Assembly (NCBI GenBank): GCA_017591395.1
Contig: WEDG01001326.1
Coordinates: 1 to 64,000 of the forward strand
Source of the DNA: Schistocephalus solidus
Taxonomy: Eukaryota > Platyhelminthes > Cestoda > Diphyllobothriidea > Diphyllobothriidae
Direction of reading: 5' to 3'
DNA: 64,000 bases
Positions 35,051 to 46,830 of the stretch are shown piece after piece; the stretch's first letter is position 1; each line of letters opens with the position of its first letter. Position numbers and translations under genes: made by a program. Under the pieces are notes generated by a model. That model was not told the DNA's origin. It ran no database searches and saw nothing but the letters and a program-made list of their open reading frames with translations.

Positions 35051-35204
35051 CGATGCATACAACCTGGTGCCGACCCACGCGTGTATTCCTTCTCTAACTC
35101 TACGACCAAACGATGCCTAGAAGAAATTTATTCGGACTTAGAGCCTCTTTCGGCGTGAAGCTCCACATGGCTAATGGAGTGCTCACCTCCTATGTGTCGC
35201 TACG

Positions 35205-35396
35205 TGAGTTTTGGGCCTCTTAGGCTGCCACAACCTGTTATTTAAAGGTTGCCCTATGACTGAATGTTCCTCCATCAAGGACTTGAGATTAAGCTTCGCC
35301 AATGAATTAGACCTTTTGCCTCATACCAATAGAATTACGGCCATAGCTGCTCAGATTTGCGGCTTTATTTCTTATAAAGTCCCTTTTAGTCACTTT
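35205..35396 (+). pseudogene. Family B (B1): RT thumb fragment up to the D1 insertion
   Basis: Reads CPMTECSSIKDLRLSFANEL, LLPHTNRITAIAAQICGFIS, the segment that follows the RT palm in CR1-type elements (compare LKDLGIWITPTLKPSSHCAN in family C). It stops at 35396 where the D1 3' terminus begins and resumes at ~50451. Confidence 0.8.
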
Positions 35397-38380
35397 ATTT
35401 AGGGAAGTAGGCTTTCACCCTTGAGCTCCCTATTCACATGCAAAAATTTCCATAAAATAACCATTTACAGTAATAAATCTGACAAATGGAAATTTATAGT
35501 CATCGATATGTGTGGGCCAGGTGCAAGCAACCACTGCTTACACAATCTTCATTATATGTACAATATTTTCTCAGCAAATGAGTATCTAGTTTGCATTTAA
35601 ATGTGTCAACAGTTTTAAAAAGGTACTTCCTCTTCAAGGAGTCCGTTCCATGATCCAACGACCCTTTTCGAAAAGGCGTTCTGACGGACGTCCGTGTAGA
35701 CCAACTTTCTCTGCAGTTTAAAGGGATGACACCGCAGATTTTCCATCCCAGCCAATTCGAAGAAGTCAGCAAATTATAAGGCACCCTCGCGGCCTCGGAC
35801 AATCCGGTAGGATTGGATGAGGTCACCGCGAAGTTGCCTGTAATTGAGAGGAAACAAATCAAGTTCCGCCAATCTGTCTTCGTAAGGCAGATAATTAAGA
35901 TTCTTGACCATCTTCGTAGCCCTCGCCTGCACTCCTTCCACCTGTAGATAATCCTTCTTAAACCACGGACGCCAGGCCTGGATGGCATATTCCAAGTGAG
36001 ATCGAACAAATGCCCCGTAGATTTTTTGGAAGAGTTTTTTATCAATCTGCACAAATCCACGTCTGAGCGCAAATAAGACCTTTGTCGTGCGTTTAGCTGC
36101 CTTTAAACACTGTTAAGATTGTTTAAGTGAGAAGTTTATTAGAACATCGAGGTCCTTCTGTTCCTCAAAATTCAAAGGGGCTGCTCATAGAAAATGTATT
36201 GGTAGGAATGATCCTCCTCACTGGTCCTTCTGGTACGCAGCCTTACAACCACACACTTCCGAACGTTAAAATTTAAGAGCCAACGAGCTGACCAGTTGCT
36301 AAGACGGTTGAGATCCTCTTGAAGTGCATGCCTTTCAGAATCATATCTGACGACCCTCCATAATTAAACATCGTCCGAAAACATGACGGCGCTGCAACCT
36401 AGGTCATCGACGCAGTCGTTTATGTACACTAAGAAGAGTAACGGCCCTAAGACGGAGCCTTGAGGGACACCACTTAGAACCGGAGTAGGTGCTGACTTCA
36501 AGGCATCGACGCACACAGTTTGCAATCGATCTGTAAGAAAGTCTGCGATCCATGTCAGCAGCATTCCTCTTATGTCAATTGTAGACAATTTGTATATGAT
36601 AAGTTAGTGTGGGACACTACCAAACGCCTTCTTGATATCAGGGTTTATGACATCTTCCCTCCAATTAACGTCAAATGCACTAGTCTACTGCTCTGTGGAG
36701 AGCAATAAACTGGAAACACAGGAGCGATTATGTCTGAAGCCATGCTAAAGCTCTGCGAATAATCAGTTTTCCTCAAGGAACTTCATGGTCGCCTTCTTTA
36801 TTATCAATTCCATTATTTTACAGAAAATGGAGGTTAAACTGACAGGACAAAAATTGTTGACATTAGCTCGAGCCCACTCTTGTAAATGGGGTATATATTT
36901 GCTGCCTTCCATTCGGATGGCAGTTTTCCTGATTCAAATGATGAGTTGAATATATGCGCTATTGGTTTAGATAGTTTGCCGGCCAGTTCTTTAAAGAACT
37001 TTGCCGGTAAATCGTCCGAACCAGACAATTACGCTTCTTTCAGATTTCGCAGTTCACGTTCCACGAGAGGTTCCGGGAAGAGTATATATTCAAGCACTGG
37101 ACCGGCTTCTACAGCAGCACTGTTGACGTGTTCTAGCTGAAGTTCCGGTTCTCTATTTAATACCGAGGCAAAGAACCGACCCAAGTTCTCGGCTTTGTAG
37201 CAATTTTGACTACTTCAACACCATTGACATCCATAAGTACTGCGACTGGGTGCTTATTTTCTAATCGACTATTGGAATAATGCAATAACAATTTAGGCTT
37301 ATTTTCCACCTGCTGGATAATTCTTGATTCATAGTCTTCGATTCCTGACGGATCATTATTTTGACAGCATTTCGTTGTTGACGAAATTCCTCGAGATGTT
37401 CTGCTGAACCTGTTTCCCGGAATATCTTCCATATTTTATTTTTATTCTTTAACTGCCTGTTAAGATCTCTTGTTAGCCAGGCAGGGCGACTAGTCTTCTT
37501 TTGAACCTTATCTGGACAAAATCGTTCAATCCGACCGAGAGAAATCGTCTTAAACGATCGCCAATCGTCCTCCAGATTCCCTTTGAGCAAATAATCCCAT
37601 TTCAAGGACATCAGTTCTTTCTTCATCGCGTTAAAATTAGCCTCCCCTATATTTCGCTTGCTTTGTGTTCCCTTCTGGCGCTGAGAATAAAGAAAGTAAT
37701 CCCACCCACTCTTACTGAGTGGTGCCATAGAATACACTTCATCAATTTTAGAGAAGTCCTTCGTAAATATTAGGTCCAAGCAATTGGCTCTCCCGTGCTT
37801 TCTAAATCTCGTTGGTATTTTAACCTTCTGTTCCAGAAGTTGGTCGAGATTGAGATCCATTAACTTGTTACCGAAGGCAGTTGGCGTACCTTTAACTTTC
37901 AGATGTACCCAGTCTGTTGTAGGTGCGTTGAACTCTGCAGCGTTATGCACCTCCTGGTGTTTTGCTACTTCCTTGACCAAATAAATGAGTGACTAATCAG
38001 TTTCACTTGGAATGTTTGGTGGTCTGTAGATCGTCAAGAATTGTAGGTTTTGTGAACTTATTTTTTCAATCTTTATCCAGAGAAAAATTTATATTCACGG
38101 AAGATGGCTTGCGCTCGTTCGACTGCCAAGATTTATGTCTTAACGTATACGGCCACATCACCTCTTTGTCTATTTCTTGGGTTCTTCAAAAGAGCTGGTA
38201 TCCACCTATCGAAACCTCGCTATCTGCGATTTCGGCTTTGAGCCACGTTGCCGTAATGGCAACGACATCGGGGGTTTGGTCAGAGACTAGTGCCTTGATT
38301 TCGTCTATTTTCGAAAGGAGACTCTGCGCATTGGTATACAAACATCTCAATATAGACTAGATAACTCCTCCATTAAGACT
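35397..38380 (-). pseudogene. Family D (D1): ORF2, endonuclease and RT, broken
   Basis: Minus-strand CR1-like ORF2. The endonuclease spans ~38350-37600; the block equivalent to GDFNAP reads AEFNAP and the SDH block is deleted (SKSG then WDYFLYS), so it is inactive. Linker at 37600-37260. RT: SGSDDLPAKFFKELAGK (37028), WKAANIYPIYKSG, ADFLTDRLQTVCVDALK, SGVPQGSVLGPLLFLVYIND (~36475), then FSDD and a stop (36364). The thumb/C-terminal part is at 36052-35500 (EYAIQAWRPWFKKDYLQVEG). The 3' end near 35397-35470 holds CTCAAGGG and an AATAAAGTGA-like tail. D1 and D2 (52355-56552) are clearly the same family but D1 is more decayed. Confidence 0.9.
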
Positions 38381-40045
38381 TCTGCTCATCTCGTGCGATT
38401 GAATTCTCGAGTCTGTCAGCGCTTTCCGTGACAAACTGATGTCCATTCTGCCCACACTGAGTTCTAATGTGTGGTCGTCCACCGAGTTCTGGAGCACTTT
38501 CTTGTTGTTATACGAGCTCTGTACAGTTCGGTACGGCGTATTCAGTGTCCAGCATCACGGCGAGGGCCCGCCTTGATGATATACAGGGTCTGCCAAAAGA
38601 AAGACCTGTTCATCACTTTTATTTTCCCGTCCTTTATTTGGAGCCATTTCCCCCCTGTTCGGTTCTCCTCTTCAGTTCGGCTCTCAGCATCCTCATTTTT
38701 TGCCTTTCCGTGGGTTCGTAATCCGGCTTTAAAAAACATCCTTGTATGAACTACGAAGAGTCATTCTCCCTTTTAGGAGGCGTGAAGCCTGAGAATCATT
38801 TTCAAGAATTATTTAAAGAGGCCTCGGTGCTGAAAGTTCATGTGAATTATCCGCTTTCCCGAAACAGAATGCTTTGTGCACAGTAACGCATTCGCCATCT
38901 TGAAGAATCGAATATGAGTATTCTTGGAAAAGACTGAGGTCATGTTCCACCCTTTCCTTTGCAATCAGAGCGTTGGACTCGGGAGCCCCTTTAATAATGA
39001 GATTGAGTTTTCGGTCGAAGTGTCTGTTTGGTGACTTTGAGTCCTGATTTGTTGATATAGTATCAGTATCAGAAAGAATGCTACTCTGATCGACGATGAT
39101 ATTTGCGTCAGTACGAGAAACGATTCCTTAAGTTAATGGCAAACTCTTTTTGGGAAGTTTTCCAATTTTTCCTGCGCTTGATCCTATATCACCAACCGAG
39201 GATTCTGCTTTAGAATCTATCGGTAAGAAAGACCTTATTTCGGAGTTGGAACCCATTTTGTGAAAGCATCTTGGCCCTTTTCGCCTTCGAATTCTTTGTC
39301 TTCGGTCATTCAAATTCGACGAGCTTTCCAAATTCGCCCTTTTTGATATCATCCAGCAATGATGCCGTATATGTTTGTGTATCCGGAACGTTACTGCTTC
39401 TGTCTGAGCTGGATGACAGTAGTAAGGTGCAGGACCTGTTTTGATCTCACTTTCGAAGGAGGAAAATGTCTATTTATTTACTCAGCTCTGAAGACGCAAT
39501 GTCCTTAAGCTCTACATTAGGTATTCTGGAGGAAGCTATATTTGCATACGTAATTTATTTGGTTTGAATTCTCGTTGTTACGGATGTTTTATTCTGGGTG
39601 AACAATGAACCTTCTCTTTGAGATCGGCCATTTCTTGTTTAAATTTACTTATCTCTTTCTCCATCAATAGATATTTCTGTAAGAGATTTAAACACCCCAT
39701 GCACTTTTCGTCCTTGTAGGTGACAAGCAATAGTGTTATCAGGCTTTTTGCCCACTTGGCAGGAGAATGTGTACTAACATAATATCTATGCCATATTTTT
39801 CTGTTTGTATACAAATTTTCTTGCTAAATACCCTTGAGAATGTGGCGCAGTGGTTAGGTGCGTCGCCACATGTGTCTGTGTCGAGGGTTCGACTCCAGCT
39901 CGCGCAGACAATTTTTTTCTCCTCGCAGATGAATCCTGATCGTCTGTGTTTTGCATACCTCTTAGGATTGGATGCGAATGCATTTAATTTCTAAATCTTC
40001 TTAAATAGATGGGCTAGGGTACAATTGTATTCAGCAGTCAGACTT
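38381..40045 (-). pseudogene. Family D (D1): ORF1 and 5' region, broken
   Basis: ORF1 runs right to left. The N-terminal part (39814-39578) has PAKWAKSLITLLL, a CxxC (KCMGC), then the heptad-rich LLMEKEISKFKQEMADLKEK, a likely coiled coil. Further on come FLPIDSKAESSVGDIGSSAG (39230) and, around 39000-38870, the RRM-like part. The 5' region (39830-40045) carries an antisense tRNA-like segment. The element's first ~60 bases are displaced to 50387-50450 by the insertion of unit T. Confidence 0.78.
39836..39908 (+). other. tRNA-like Pol III segment, antisense in the D1 5' region
   Basis: A box TGGCGCAGTGG at 39843-39853 and B box GGTTCGACTCC at 39886-39896. CAC sits where an anticodon would be (Val-like). 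The stems do not pair well enough for a real tRNA. D2 has the same feature at 60674-60742, so it belongs to the family D 5' region. Confidence 0.7.
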
Positions 40046-40336
40046 CCCTAATAGCATGCCGATATAGCACTGATTTACGTAAATCTCGACATTCCGAAAT
40101 AGGACATAGCCTCTGCTCATTGGTTAATCTATAATAAGATTCCATGTTGTGATTGGTTGGCATGATAGTGTGTCTAGAGTGGGCACGGGAAGCGGCCATC
40201 ACACTTTTATTTCTCGTGGCTTGCGTACGCACGTGGTTGACCGTAACTCATCCTGCCATTCTGTCGAACCCTTTTTCTAATTTACATTGCTTAACTGTTT
40301 ACTATATCAATTTATTTTGTTTATTAACCATCTACA
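40046..40336 (+). mobile_element. Left terminal region of DNA-transposon-like unit T
   Basis: Unit T begins CCCTAATAGCATGCCGATAT at 40046, directly after D1 sequence. Its right end at 50386, read inward, begins CCCTAATAGCAATCC. Left and right D1 flanks share TT (40044-40045 and 50387-50388), and the uninterrupted D2 copy reads AGACTTCTAATAAG at that site. A subterminal motif AAATCTCGACATTCCGAAAT lies at ~40080-40100, with a close direct copy in the right end. The superfamily is unknown. Confidence 0.65.
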
Positions 40337-40871
40337 ATGTATAGGCAGCCCTGTAAAAGGACCATTAATATGCATGTTGACCGCTATGTCGCGGAAATAT
40401 ACCTCGAAGTTAATGAGGAACTTAATAGATATAGATTAAAGCGCAGACGAGTTATACATGACGAGGAATGCACGTCAGCATCGCCTAGTGCTCAAACTTT
40501 GATTGACATGTCCGTTCATGTAGATAAATCCACTGATGAGTCCACAGATGACAGCGAGGTGTATCCCTCATCATCCGATGAGGAGGAAAGCAGCGCAGGG
40601 ATTGGTATCCCCTCGCATACGTCGATTCAGGATAGGGTAAGGGAATGGGCTATTGAATCAAACATTGCCCATAGCCACCTACGTAAGGTTCTAGAAAATT
40701 TTTAATCGCTTGTCCCAGACATTCCCACAGACCCTTGAACACTGCTAAGGGCATCTTACAGCTCTCGAGTTAGTAAAATGGGTACTGGGGAATATATTCA
40801 CCTAGGCTGCTGGATCCACATTTCCGCAGGGAACATGTTAGTACCCGTCAATTATTTAAATTTTCAATTAG
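40337..40871 (+). pseudogene. DUF4806-family gene, left copy: N-terminal part fused to a C-terminal scrap
   Basis: The ATG at 40337 opens MYRQPCKRTINMHVDRY, followed by an acidic Ser/Asp/Glu stretch (VYPSSSDEEESS) and RVREWAIESNIAHSHLRKVL, then LVPDIPTDP and TLLRASYSS..GEYIHLG. This order matches the N-termini of metazoan DUF4806 proteins as I remember them. Stops are at 40703-40705 (TAA) and 40736-40738 (TGA, probably from CGA). After GEYIHLG (~40800) the text jumps to the DUF4806 part (LLDPHFRRE) and a 35-nt intron (40837-40871, GTTAGT...TTAG), then ends in E's tail. The middle of the gene is deleted. The molecular function is unknown; the setting suggests a transposon-borne gene. Confidence 0.68.
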
Positions 40872-40881
40872 AAGCCATATT

Positions 40882-40921
40882 TTATTTTATTTTATTTATT
40901 AATTGCCAGTTTACAGGCAAG
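40882..40921. repeat. Left copy of a 40-bp duplication flanking C1
   Basis: The sequence from TTATTTTATTTTATTTATT to ...GCCAGTTTACAGGCAAG matches 46403-46442 with one substitution. On the minus strand it is the terminal part of element E (TTGCC...AATAAATAAAATAAAATAA). The simplest reading is a target-site duplication made when C1 inserted into E's tail. Confidence 0.75.
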
Positions 40922-41828
40922 TTCAAGTTCAAGTCCGACTTGGACAGTTTGAAAATCGTTAACACTTCGCTTGTTCTGATTCTGGCATTAAAACTGCCAC
41001 TGCACGAACGTAATTGCTCTTTGGAATTTTCTAGAAATTTTCTTGTGCCGAATTACCTCACAAAAACGACATCAAATTGGAATTTGTTTATCACCTTCGT
41101 CCGACTTGATAAAACAGCCTCTACACCAATAAATTGACAAACGCTCAGTGAACCAAAAGTGCAAACCCCTTGAAGATCTGAAGTTATCCAGGACCTTTGA
41201 CCTCTACAAAACGGCTGAGTCGTTCCTGAATATTCTTCCTATCATTTATTGTTTTTTTAAAAGTGGTTTTGAACGAATAGGCGCATTTATTGCTCATATT
41301 GTTTCAATAGCGGCGTCGTTGGACCTCCGTTTGAAATTCGCTCGTCTCCAAGCTTTTGATTTTTGGCCAATAATCTGTTCCCAAAGTCAGGACTAAACGA
41401 AATAAGTTGTCATTGGATCATATATTGTCTGTTTATCAGGATCAGCCTATAATTGTTTATAGACATTGTGATATTCAGGCACACGAAAAATTGATATCGG
41501 AATCTTGAATAATAAGCTAACTCAGCTTCATTTGGATCCTGCCTCATACGGGCTTCAGAAAACAGTCTCTCGCCAGGAAAGGTGTCTACATCAGAAAGGA
41601 ACGGAGAACCACTGGCAAACTCACTTCGAAGGCTGCATCATTCTTTGCTTCGTATTAACATTCGATAGTGAATTCGGTTCGGAAAAGCACTTCTTTTTGT
41701 GCTCAGTAAACTATTCGCTTGATAATTTAAGCTGCTCGTTAAAACTTAATGCATCCTCGTAGAGATCTTGCTGGCATGGGAAACGCAAATGTTCACGACC
41801 CGACCACGCGAGAAAAATTATTCACCGC

Positions 41829-41898
41829 TTCGGCCAGGACTCGAAACACCAACCTCTCGATTAGCTACCGATGCTCTTGACCGCTCGGCCACGCCCGG
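41829..41898 (-). other. tRNA-Ser-like Pol III segment, antisense in the C1 5' region
   Basis: On the minus strand the A box TGGCCGAGCGG is at 41881-41891 and a B box (GTTTCGAGTCC) at 41837-41847. GCT lies at the anticodon place, as in tRNA-Ser, but base 33 is A and the acceptor stem is not closed. C2 has it at 57278-57347. Confidence 0.7.
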
Positions 41899-41938
41899 GA
41901 AGCCAGCAGAAAAAACAAATAATATACACAAAAAAATA

Positions 41939-43350
41939 ATGATCTCTCCTATCTTTGTAAACCGTTTTCGATTTCATTTGACAAAAACTTACCAGAAATA
42001 CTCAAGTCACTCTCAGCAGACCGAGAAAAACCACAAAGCAGCAATAATGAAGAAAGCAGTGCACTACTGAACATTACCAAAACTAAGCTAAACAGCGAAG
42101 GGCTGGCACACTGTGATGGATGCCGAGGACTCAAAACCAGAGTTTTGAGATTAGAAGGAGACCTCGATCTCCTATCGGAAATAATATCAGTCCTCATAAA
42201 ACATAACAAAATTAACTCGCCGAAACACGATGCAAATGAGCCGAAAAACATCAGCAAGCTAGAACATAATCATCGAAAGGAAACGGTAGAAGTCAATAGG
42301 CACAACATTAAGCGAAACAAAAAGAGAAAAAGAACGAAGTCATTAGAACAAACCTCTGAGTCAGTTGAAATACAGATGACCAGAAAGAAAATAAGCGAGG
42401 AGGAAATTATGTCTTGCGTTTCCCCAGGTTCGGGAAATCTGGTGCACATAGAATCCGACTGCACAAAAGTAAATCAGCGATCGACGGTCTCTGAAAAGTC
42501 GAAAACAGTAATCGTAAGGTTTCTTTACTGCCACGGACGAGCGACAGCAGCATGCTCTTTACATGTCCATCGAACAACAATGAAGCAGGGCATGGTAGCC
42601 AGCAAAGTAATGGCGGAAAAGTGGCCTACGACTTATCGACAGACCTGGATGCCATAAACCAAAAATTCAGGTTTTCCGGGTGCTATTCGTGCAAACGCAT
42701 TGTCAGGAGAACTCACGCTGTTTGAAAGGTCCATAGAGATGTCTGCAAATGAACCAACAGGCTCACCGATGAAGACAAATTTGAACACAGTATTAAAGAC
42801 TGTATCAAAGGGTATGATTCAACCTTCAATCACTAAAAGAAAGCAGGATGCAGAAACGAGTTTTTTCCCTGACAGGTCATTTTGTCTGGTAGTTCAGGGA
42901 GTCTCAGAGGCTACTGGGGAAACGCCAAAAAGAAAGGGTAAAACAGGATCTGCTGACATTCCAAAAATTTATTGAATGATACGCAAGAAACTGGTGTGAC
43001 AGTCGACATCAAAAAGATCTTTCGATTGGGGCCTCTCGTTACAAAATGAAACGCATGAGGTTCGACCAAGACCATTAAAAAGTCGTTTTGGGGAGTAAAC
43101 AGCAGGTAGATCTATTGCTCTCTCGAAAGTCCCAACTACGAAAGAATCATCGTGGAGTTTTTTTCAGCCGGATTACTCTCCCACCGATCGGATGAAAATG
43201 AGGACACTGGTAGCAGAATTGAAAAAGACGTCAATACGAGGGGGAACAAAACTTGAAAATTGTAGACAACAAAATAGTCAAAACGGTGCGCTCGTTTTTA
43301 TGGGAACATCCGGTGAAATTGACGGCAACCACGCCGGTCAAAAGCCCTAC
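41939..43350 (+). pseudogene. Family C (C1): ORF1
   Basis: The start ATG (41939) opens MISPIF. In order: a CxxC (AHCDGCRGL, ~42105), a leucine-heptad stretch LRLEGDLDLLSEIISVLIKH (coiled coil, ~42145), a basic Lys/Arg-rich part, a polar spacer, and an RRM-like region with LVVQGVSEATGETP (~42890), IKKIFRLGPLV (~43010) and RPRPLK. The C-terminal part MRTLVAELK is in a different phase from the preceding text in both C1 and C2, so that shift is inherited. C1-specific shifts near 41957, 42505, 42950, 43045 and 43080 are mostly homopolymer changes. ORF1 is expected to bind element RNA and multimerise. Confidence 0.82.
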
Positions 43351-43399
43351 CAAATGCCTATAGATTTGAACCCAGACAGGAGACTGGATATATCTTGTG

Positions 43400-46300
43400 A
43401 AATATCCAGCAAAAAATCTCCATGTGGAAGAAAGAACTAAAAATCTTCAGAAATCGAGGCAAGGAAACAAGATTAAAATGATGTACACAAATGTGCAGAG
43501 TCTATTGAACAAAATGGATGAAATTAAACTGGTCGTGGACCATTTACAACCTGACTTCATAGCTCTAACTGAAACATGGTTAAATGAACAAATCGCAGAC
43601 ACAGAAGTCCGAATAGACGGTTTTCAGCTTATCCGCATGGATAGAAACGGACGTAGGGGTGGTGGAATCGCAATGTTTATACGAGAAGGCATTGACTTCA
43701 TTCCGGATGGGCCCTCGCCAAATAGGATCTCGTCTTGCGAAATACTTTTGTTGTAAACTGAAAGTCCCAAACCAACCAGACCTCCATATTGCCGTGGTAT
43801 ATCGACCCCCAGGACAGCGAACGGACACGGACGAAGCACTCATCACAGAGGTAAAGCAAATCTGCCGTAGCAAACATTTATTAATACTTGGAGATTTCAA
43901 CGCTCCCGATATCGATTGGGTGTCAATGTACTGCTCGCGATCGGAAAATTCATTCGAACAGAAATTACTTCAGTTGGTAAATGACGAGTTTCTTACCCAA
44001 CATGTCACAATGAAGACGCGGTTCCGAAATGGGCAGCAGTCAAGCTGTTTGGATCTAATCATTAGTAGAGACGACAATTGCATCCTTGCATTAAGTTCTT
44101 ACGTGCCGCTTGGACGAAGTGATCATTGTGTTCTTGCTTGGGAGTACAGTCATTTTTCTGTACCCAAACGTCGTGCAGTTAGGCAGAGAAATGTATGGAA
44201 AGGGGATTATCCCAAAAATGAAAGAATTACTGAATGGGATAGACTGGAGCCCTGCACATGTACCTGACCCTAATGCTGCCTGGTTCTTCATTAGTAAATT
44301 GATTCACCAATTGGTAGAGAAATTCTGCCCACTTAAAAGGCGATCATGCGTCTCCCCGACCCGAGTGGGTGACATCGGAAATAAAAAGGAATCTCAAGAA
44401 TAAAAAGAAGACTGTGGAGAACATATGCCAGATATCAACAACCCGAACATTTTTCCGCTTTTAAGAAACAGCGAAATCGGTGTCGGAATCTTCTGAGAAA
44501 AGAAAGATCAGCCTTTGAGTCAGAAATAGTTAAAGACATACCAAGAAATTCGAAAAGGTTTTATGCTTACGTTAATAAGGCAAAACGAAATCGCGACTGC
44601 ATTCCTTGTCTTAAAGACAATCAGGGAAACAGGTTAACTGATAACTCTGATAAGACCTGCCTCTTATCCAATTTCTTTATGTCCGTGTATACCGAGGAAC
44701 CATTTTTGACGAGGATGAATACTACAGTACTGCCACATCTACAAACAAAATAAGCACGGTGTCGTTCCCAATGGACACAGTAAGAAAAACTCTGAAACAG
44801 CTACAGCCCACTAAATCACCTGGCCCAGATGGTATATCCGCAAAAGTTCTCAATGAACTCACAGAACAGCTGGCCTCTCCGCTCTCCAAGATATTTGAAA
44901 GTTCGATGGAGGCGGGGCTCTGCCTACCGAGTGGAAGATAGCCAACATAACCCCCATCTATAAAGGAGGAGAGAGGACATCACCAAACAGTTTCCGACCA
45001 GTCAGCCTCACAAGTATCTGTTGCAAAATGATGGAGAAGATAATCAAAACGGAACTTATGAGGCATCTTGAAGAGAATAACTTGCTTAGTTCATATCAAC
45101 ATGGATTTCGAAGTGGTCGATCCTGCCTCACAAACTTGCTCACATCCATGGAAAGTTGGACAAAATCATTAGAAATGGGTTTGTCAGTCGATGCGGTCTA
45201 CATTGACTTTAGCAAAGCCTTTGACAGGGTTCCACACAAACGTCTGATCTTTAAGCTCCGTCAAATGGTGTGACTGGCAACCTACTCAAATGGTTGGCCG
45301 ACTTTCTCACAGACAGGCACCAGCGTGTTTGTATCGGAGACACCAAGTCTCACTGGGAAACCGTTCACAGTGGAGTTCCGCAGGGCAGCGTTCTGGGTCC
45401 TCTTTGTTTCTGATATACGTAAACGACTGCCTGGATTGTCTGACATGCGAGAAGGTAATGTTCGCTGACGATTTGAAGTTATGGAACTCGATTGAAAAAC
45501 CGGAGGATGCGCGAAAATTACAACAAAACTTAGATCGCTTGCAAAACATGGTGTGATGAGTGGCTGCTGAACCTTAATCTTAACAAATGCCAAATAATCC
45601 GACTGCGGTCTAGTTCCAGAAGGCTGATTAGATTTGAATACCAGTACTCCATCAGTGGTCACCAACTCCAGGAGGTAAACATTCTAAAGGACTTGGGTAT
45701 ATGGATAACACCAACTCTCAAACCATCGTCGCACTGTGCGAATATCGCAAAGAAAGCTATGTGTATCTTAGGCGCAATCAGGAGGTCCTTCGTTAATTTT
45801 GACGGAGAGCTTTTTGGGCGCGTGTTTGGAACATTTATCCGGCCGGTGTTGGAATATTGCGTTCAGGCGTGGCGCCCTTGGACGAAACATGACTACGCTC
45901 TGCTGGAGAAAGTTCAACGGAGGGCAACGAAACTAGTCAGCGGATTGGAATGCCTACCCTATGAGGGCCGCCTAGAAAGACTTAAAATTTTTCCTCTCTT
46001 ATAGGCAATACAGAGGGGATATGATCTTAGTCTTCAAACTGGTCAGAGGAGTTGATTGTGCTCTTCAGATGGCCAACTTTTTGAATTGGCAAACATGACA
46101 AGTCTCCGAGGTCACCAATACAAACTGAAAAAGAAATCACGCCAAACTTGAAGTGCGGGCCAACTTCTTTTCCCAACGGGTGATTGACGAATGGAACAAA
46201 CTGCCAGCCTCAGTTGTTCAGGCTGAAAGCGTTGAAATGTTTAAAAGAAGACTTGATGCATTTTTACTTGATGAACATATAATTAGTCGACAGCAATGAT
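43400..46300 (+). pseudogene. Family C (C1): ORF2, endonuclease and RT, frameshifted
   Basis: The endonuclease reads MMYTNVQSLLNKMDEIKLVV (43478), ALTETWLNEQIADTEV, RRGGGIAMFIREG, VVYRPPGQ (~43795), LILGDFNAPDIDWVSM (~43880), SCLDLIISR and GRSDHCVLAWEYS (~44115): the catalytic GDFN and SDH blocks are intact. RT: KTLKQLQPTKSPGPDGISAK (~44785), MMEKIIKTELMRHLEENNLL (45028), VYIDFSKAFDRVPHKRL, the PQGSVLG box near 45380, FADDLKLW (~45460). The C-terminal part is WRPWTKHDYALLEKVQRRAT (~45870) and NFFSQRVIDEWNKLPASV. Frame changes near 43750, 44400, 44695, 44935, 45269, 45405, 45545 and 46005 leave no continuous ORF2, although every domain is present. Confidence 0.9.
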
Positions 46301-46402
46301 TGATATACTAAAACGACTATCGCCATGTAACATTTGCTTTTTTTGCTAGCGTCTATCTGTAAATAGGGTTTTCAAAGGCTCTGCCTATTTCCCTTATATA
46401 TC

Positions 46403-46830
46403 TTATTTTATTTTATTTATTTATTGCCAGTTTACAGGCAAGGTCAAAAAAATATATACAGTAGAGGGTCAAGCTGACAGTGAAAAGAACTCCTGATCGT
46501 TGTTTCAGGTGTTTTCAGGAGAAAAAACTGCAGCTTATTGATTAATTAAAGTTCTGGACAGGGACGCGTTAACACAGGTGCCCGGTGAAGAACCTCTCCA
46601 TTCAGTGTTACGGATCCGGTATTCTGCACCAGCAGGTATGTCGGCGAGCGGCTGTTCGCTGTCGACTGAGAAATAAGCCGATTGAGGTCTGCAGAGCCAG
46701 TAATATTGCCCTCAGCATGAAGACCGGCACAGGATTCAGAGTCCGTGAACGCCATCAGAACCGAAGAGAGCTTCAACAGAGTCAGCACCCAAAAGTTTTG
46801 GAAGGTGTCCTGAATGTAGAAAAACTAGTG
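46403..46830 (-). mobile_element. Family E: 3' untranslated end
   Basis: Minus strand. The terminus reads GACCTTGCCTGTAAACTGGC followed by AATAAATAAAATAAAATAAG, a low-complexity tail. The last 40 bp are duplicated on the far side of C1 (40882-40921). Between 46546 and 46790 the GC-richer minus strand has an 80-codon open frame without a recognisable motif. Confidence 0.7.

Larger units (their letters stand above)
40922..46402 (+). mobile_element. Family C (C1): near full-length CR1-like retrotransposon
   Basis: About 5.5 kb: a 5' region of ~1 kb, ORF1, ORF2, and a 3' end with CTGTAAATAGGGTTTTCAAA, then a CTATTTCCC block and TTATATAT, without poly-A. It aligns with C2 (56553-60475) along its length with few substitutions by eye. 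C2 lacks 213 bp of the 5' region (C1 41421-41633) and 1390 bp of ORF2 (C1 43761-45150). C1 is bounded by a 40-bp near-perfect direct repeat. It is the innermost and youngest layer of the nest. Confidence 0.9.
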
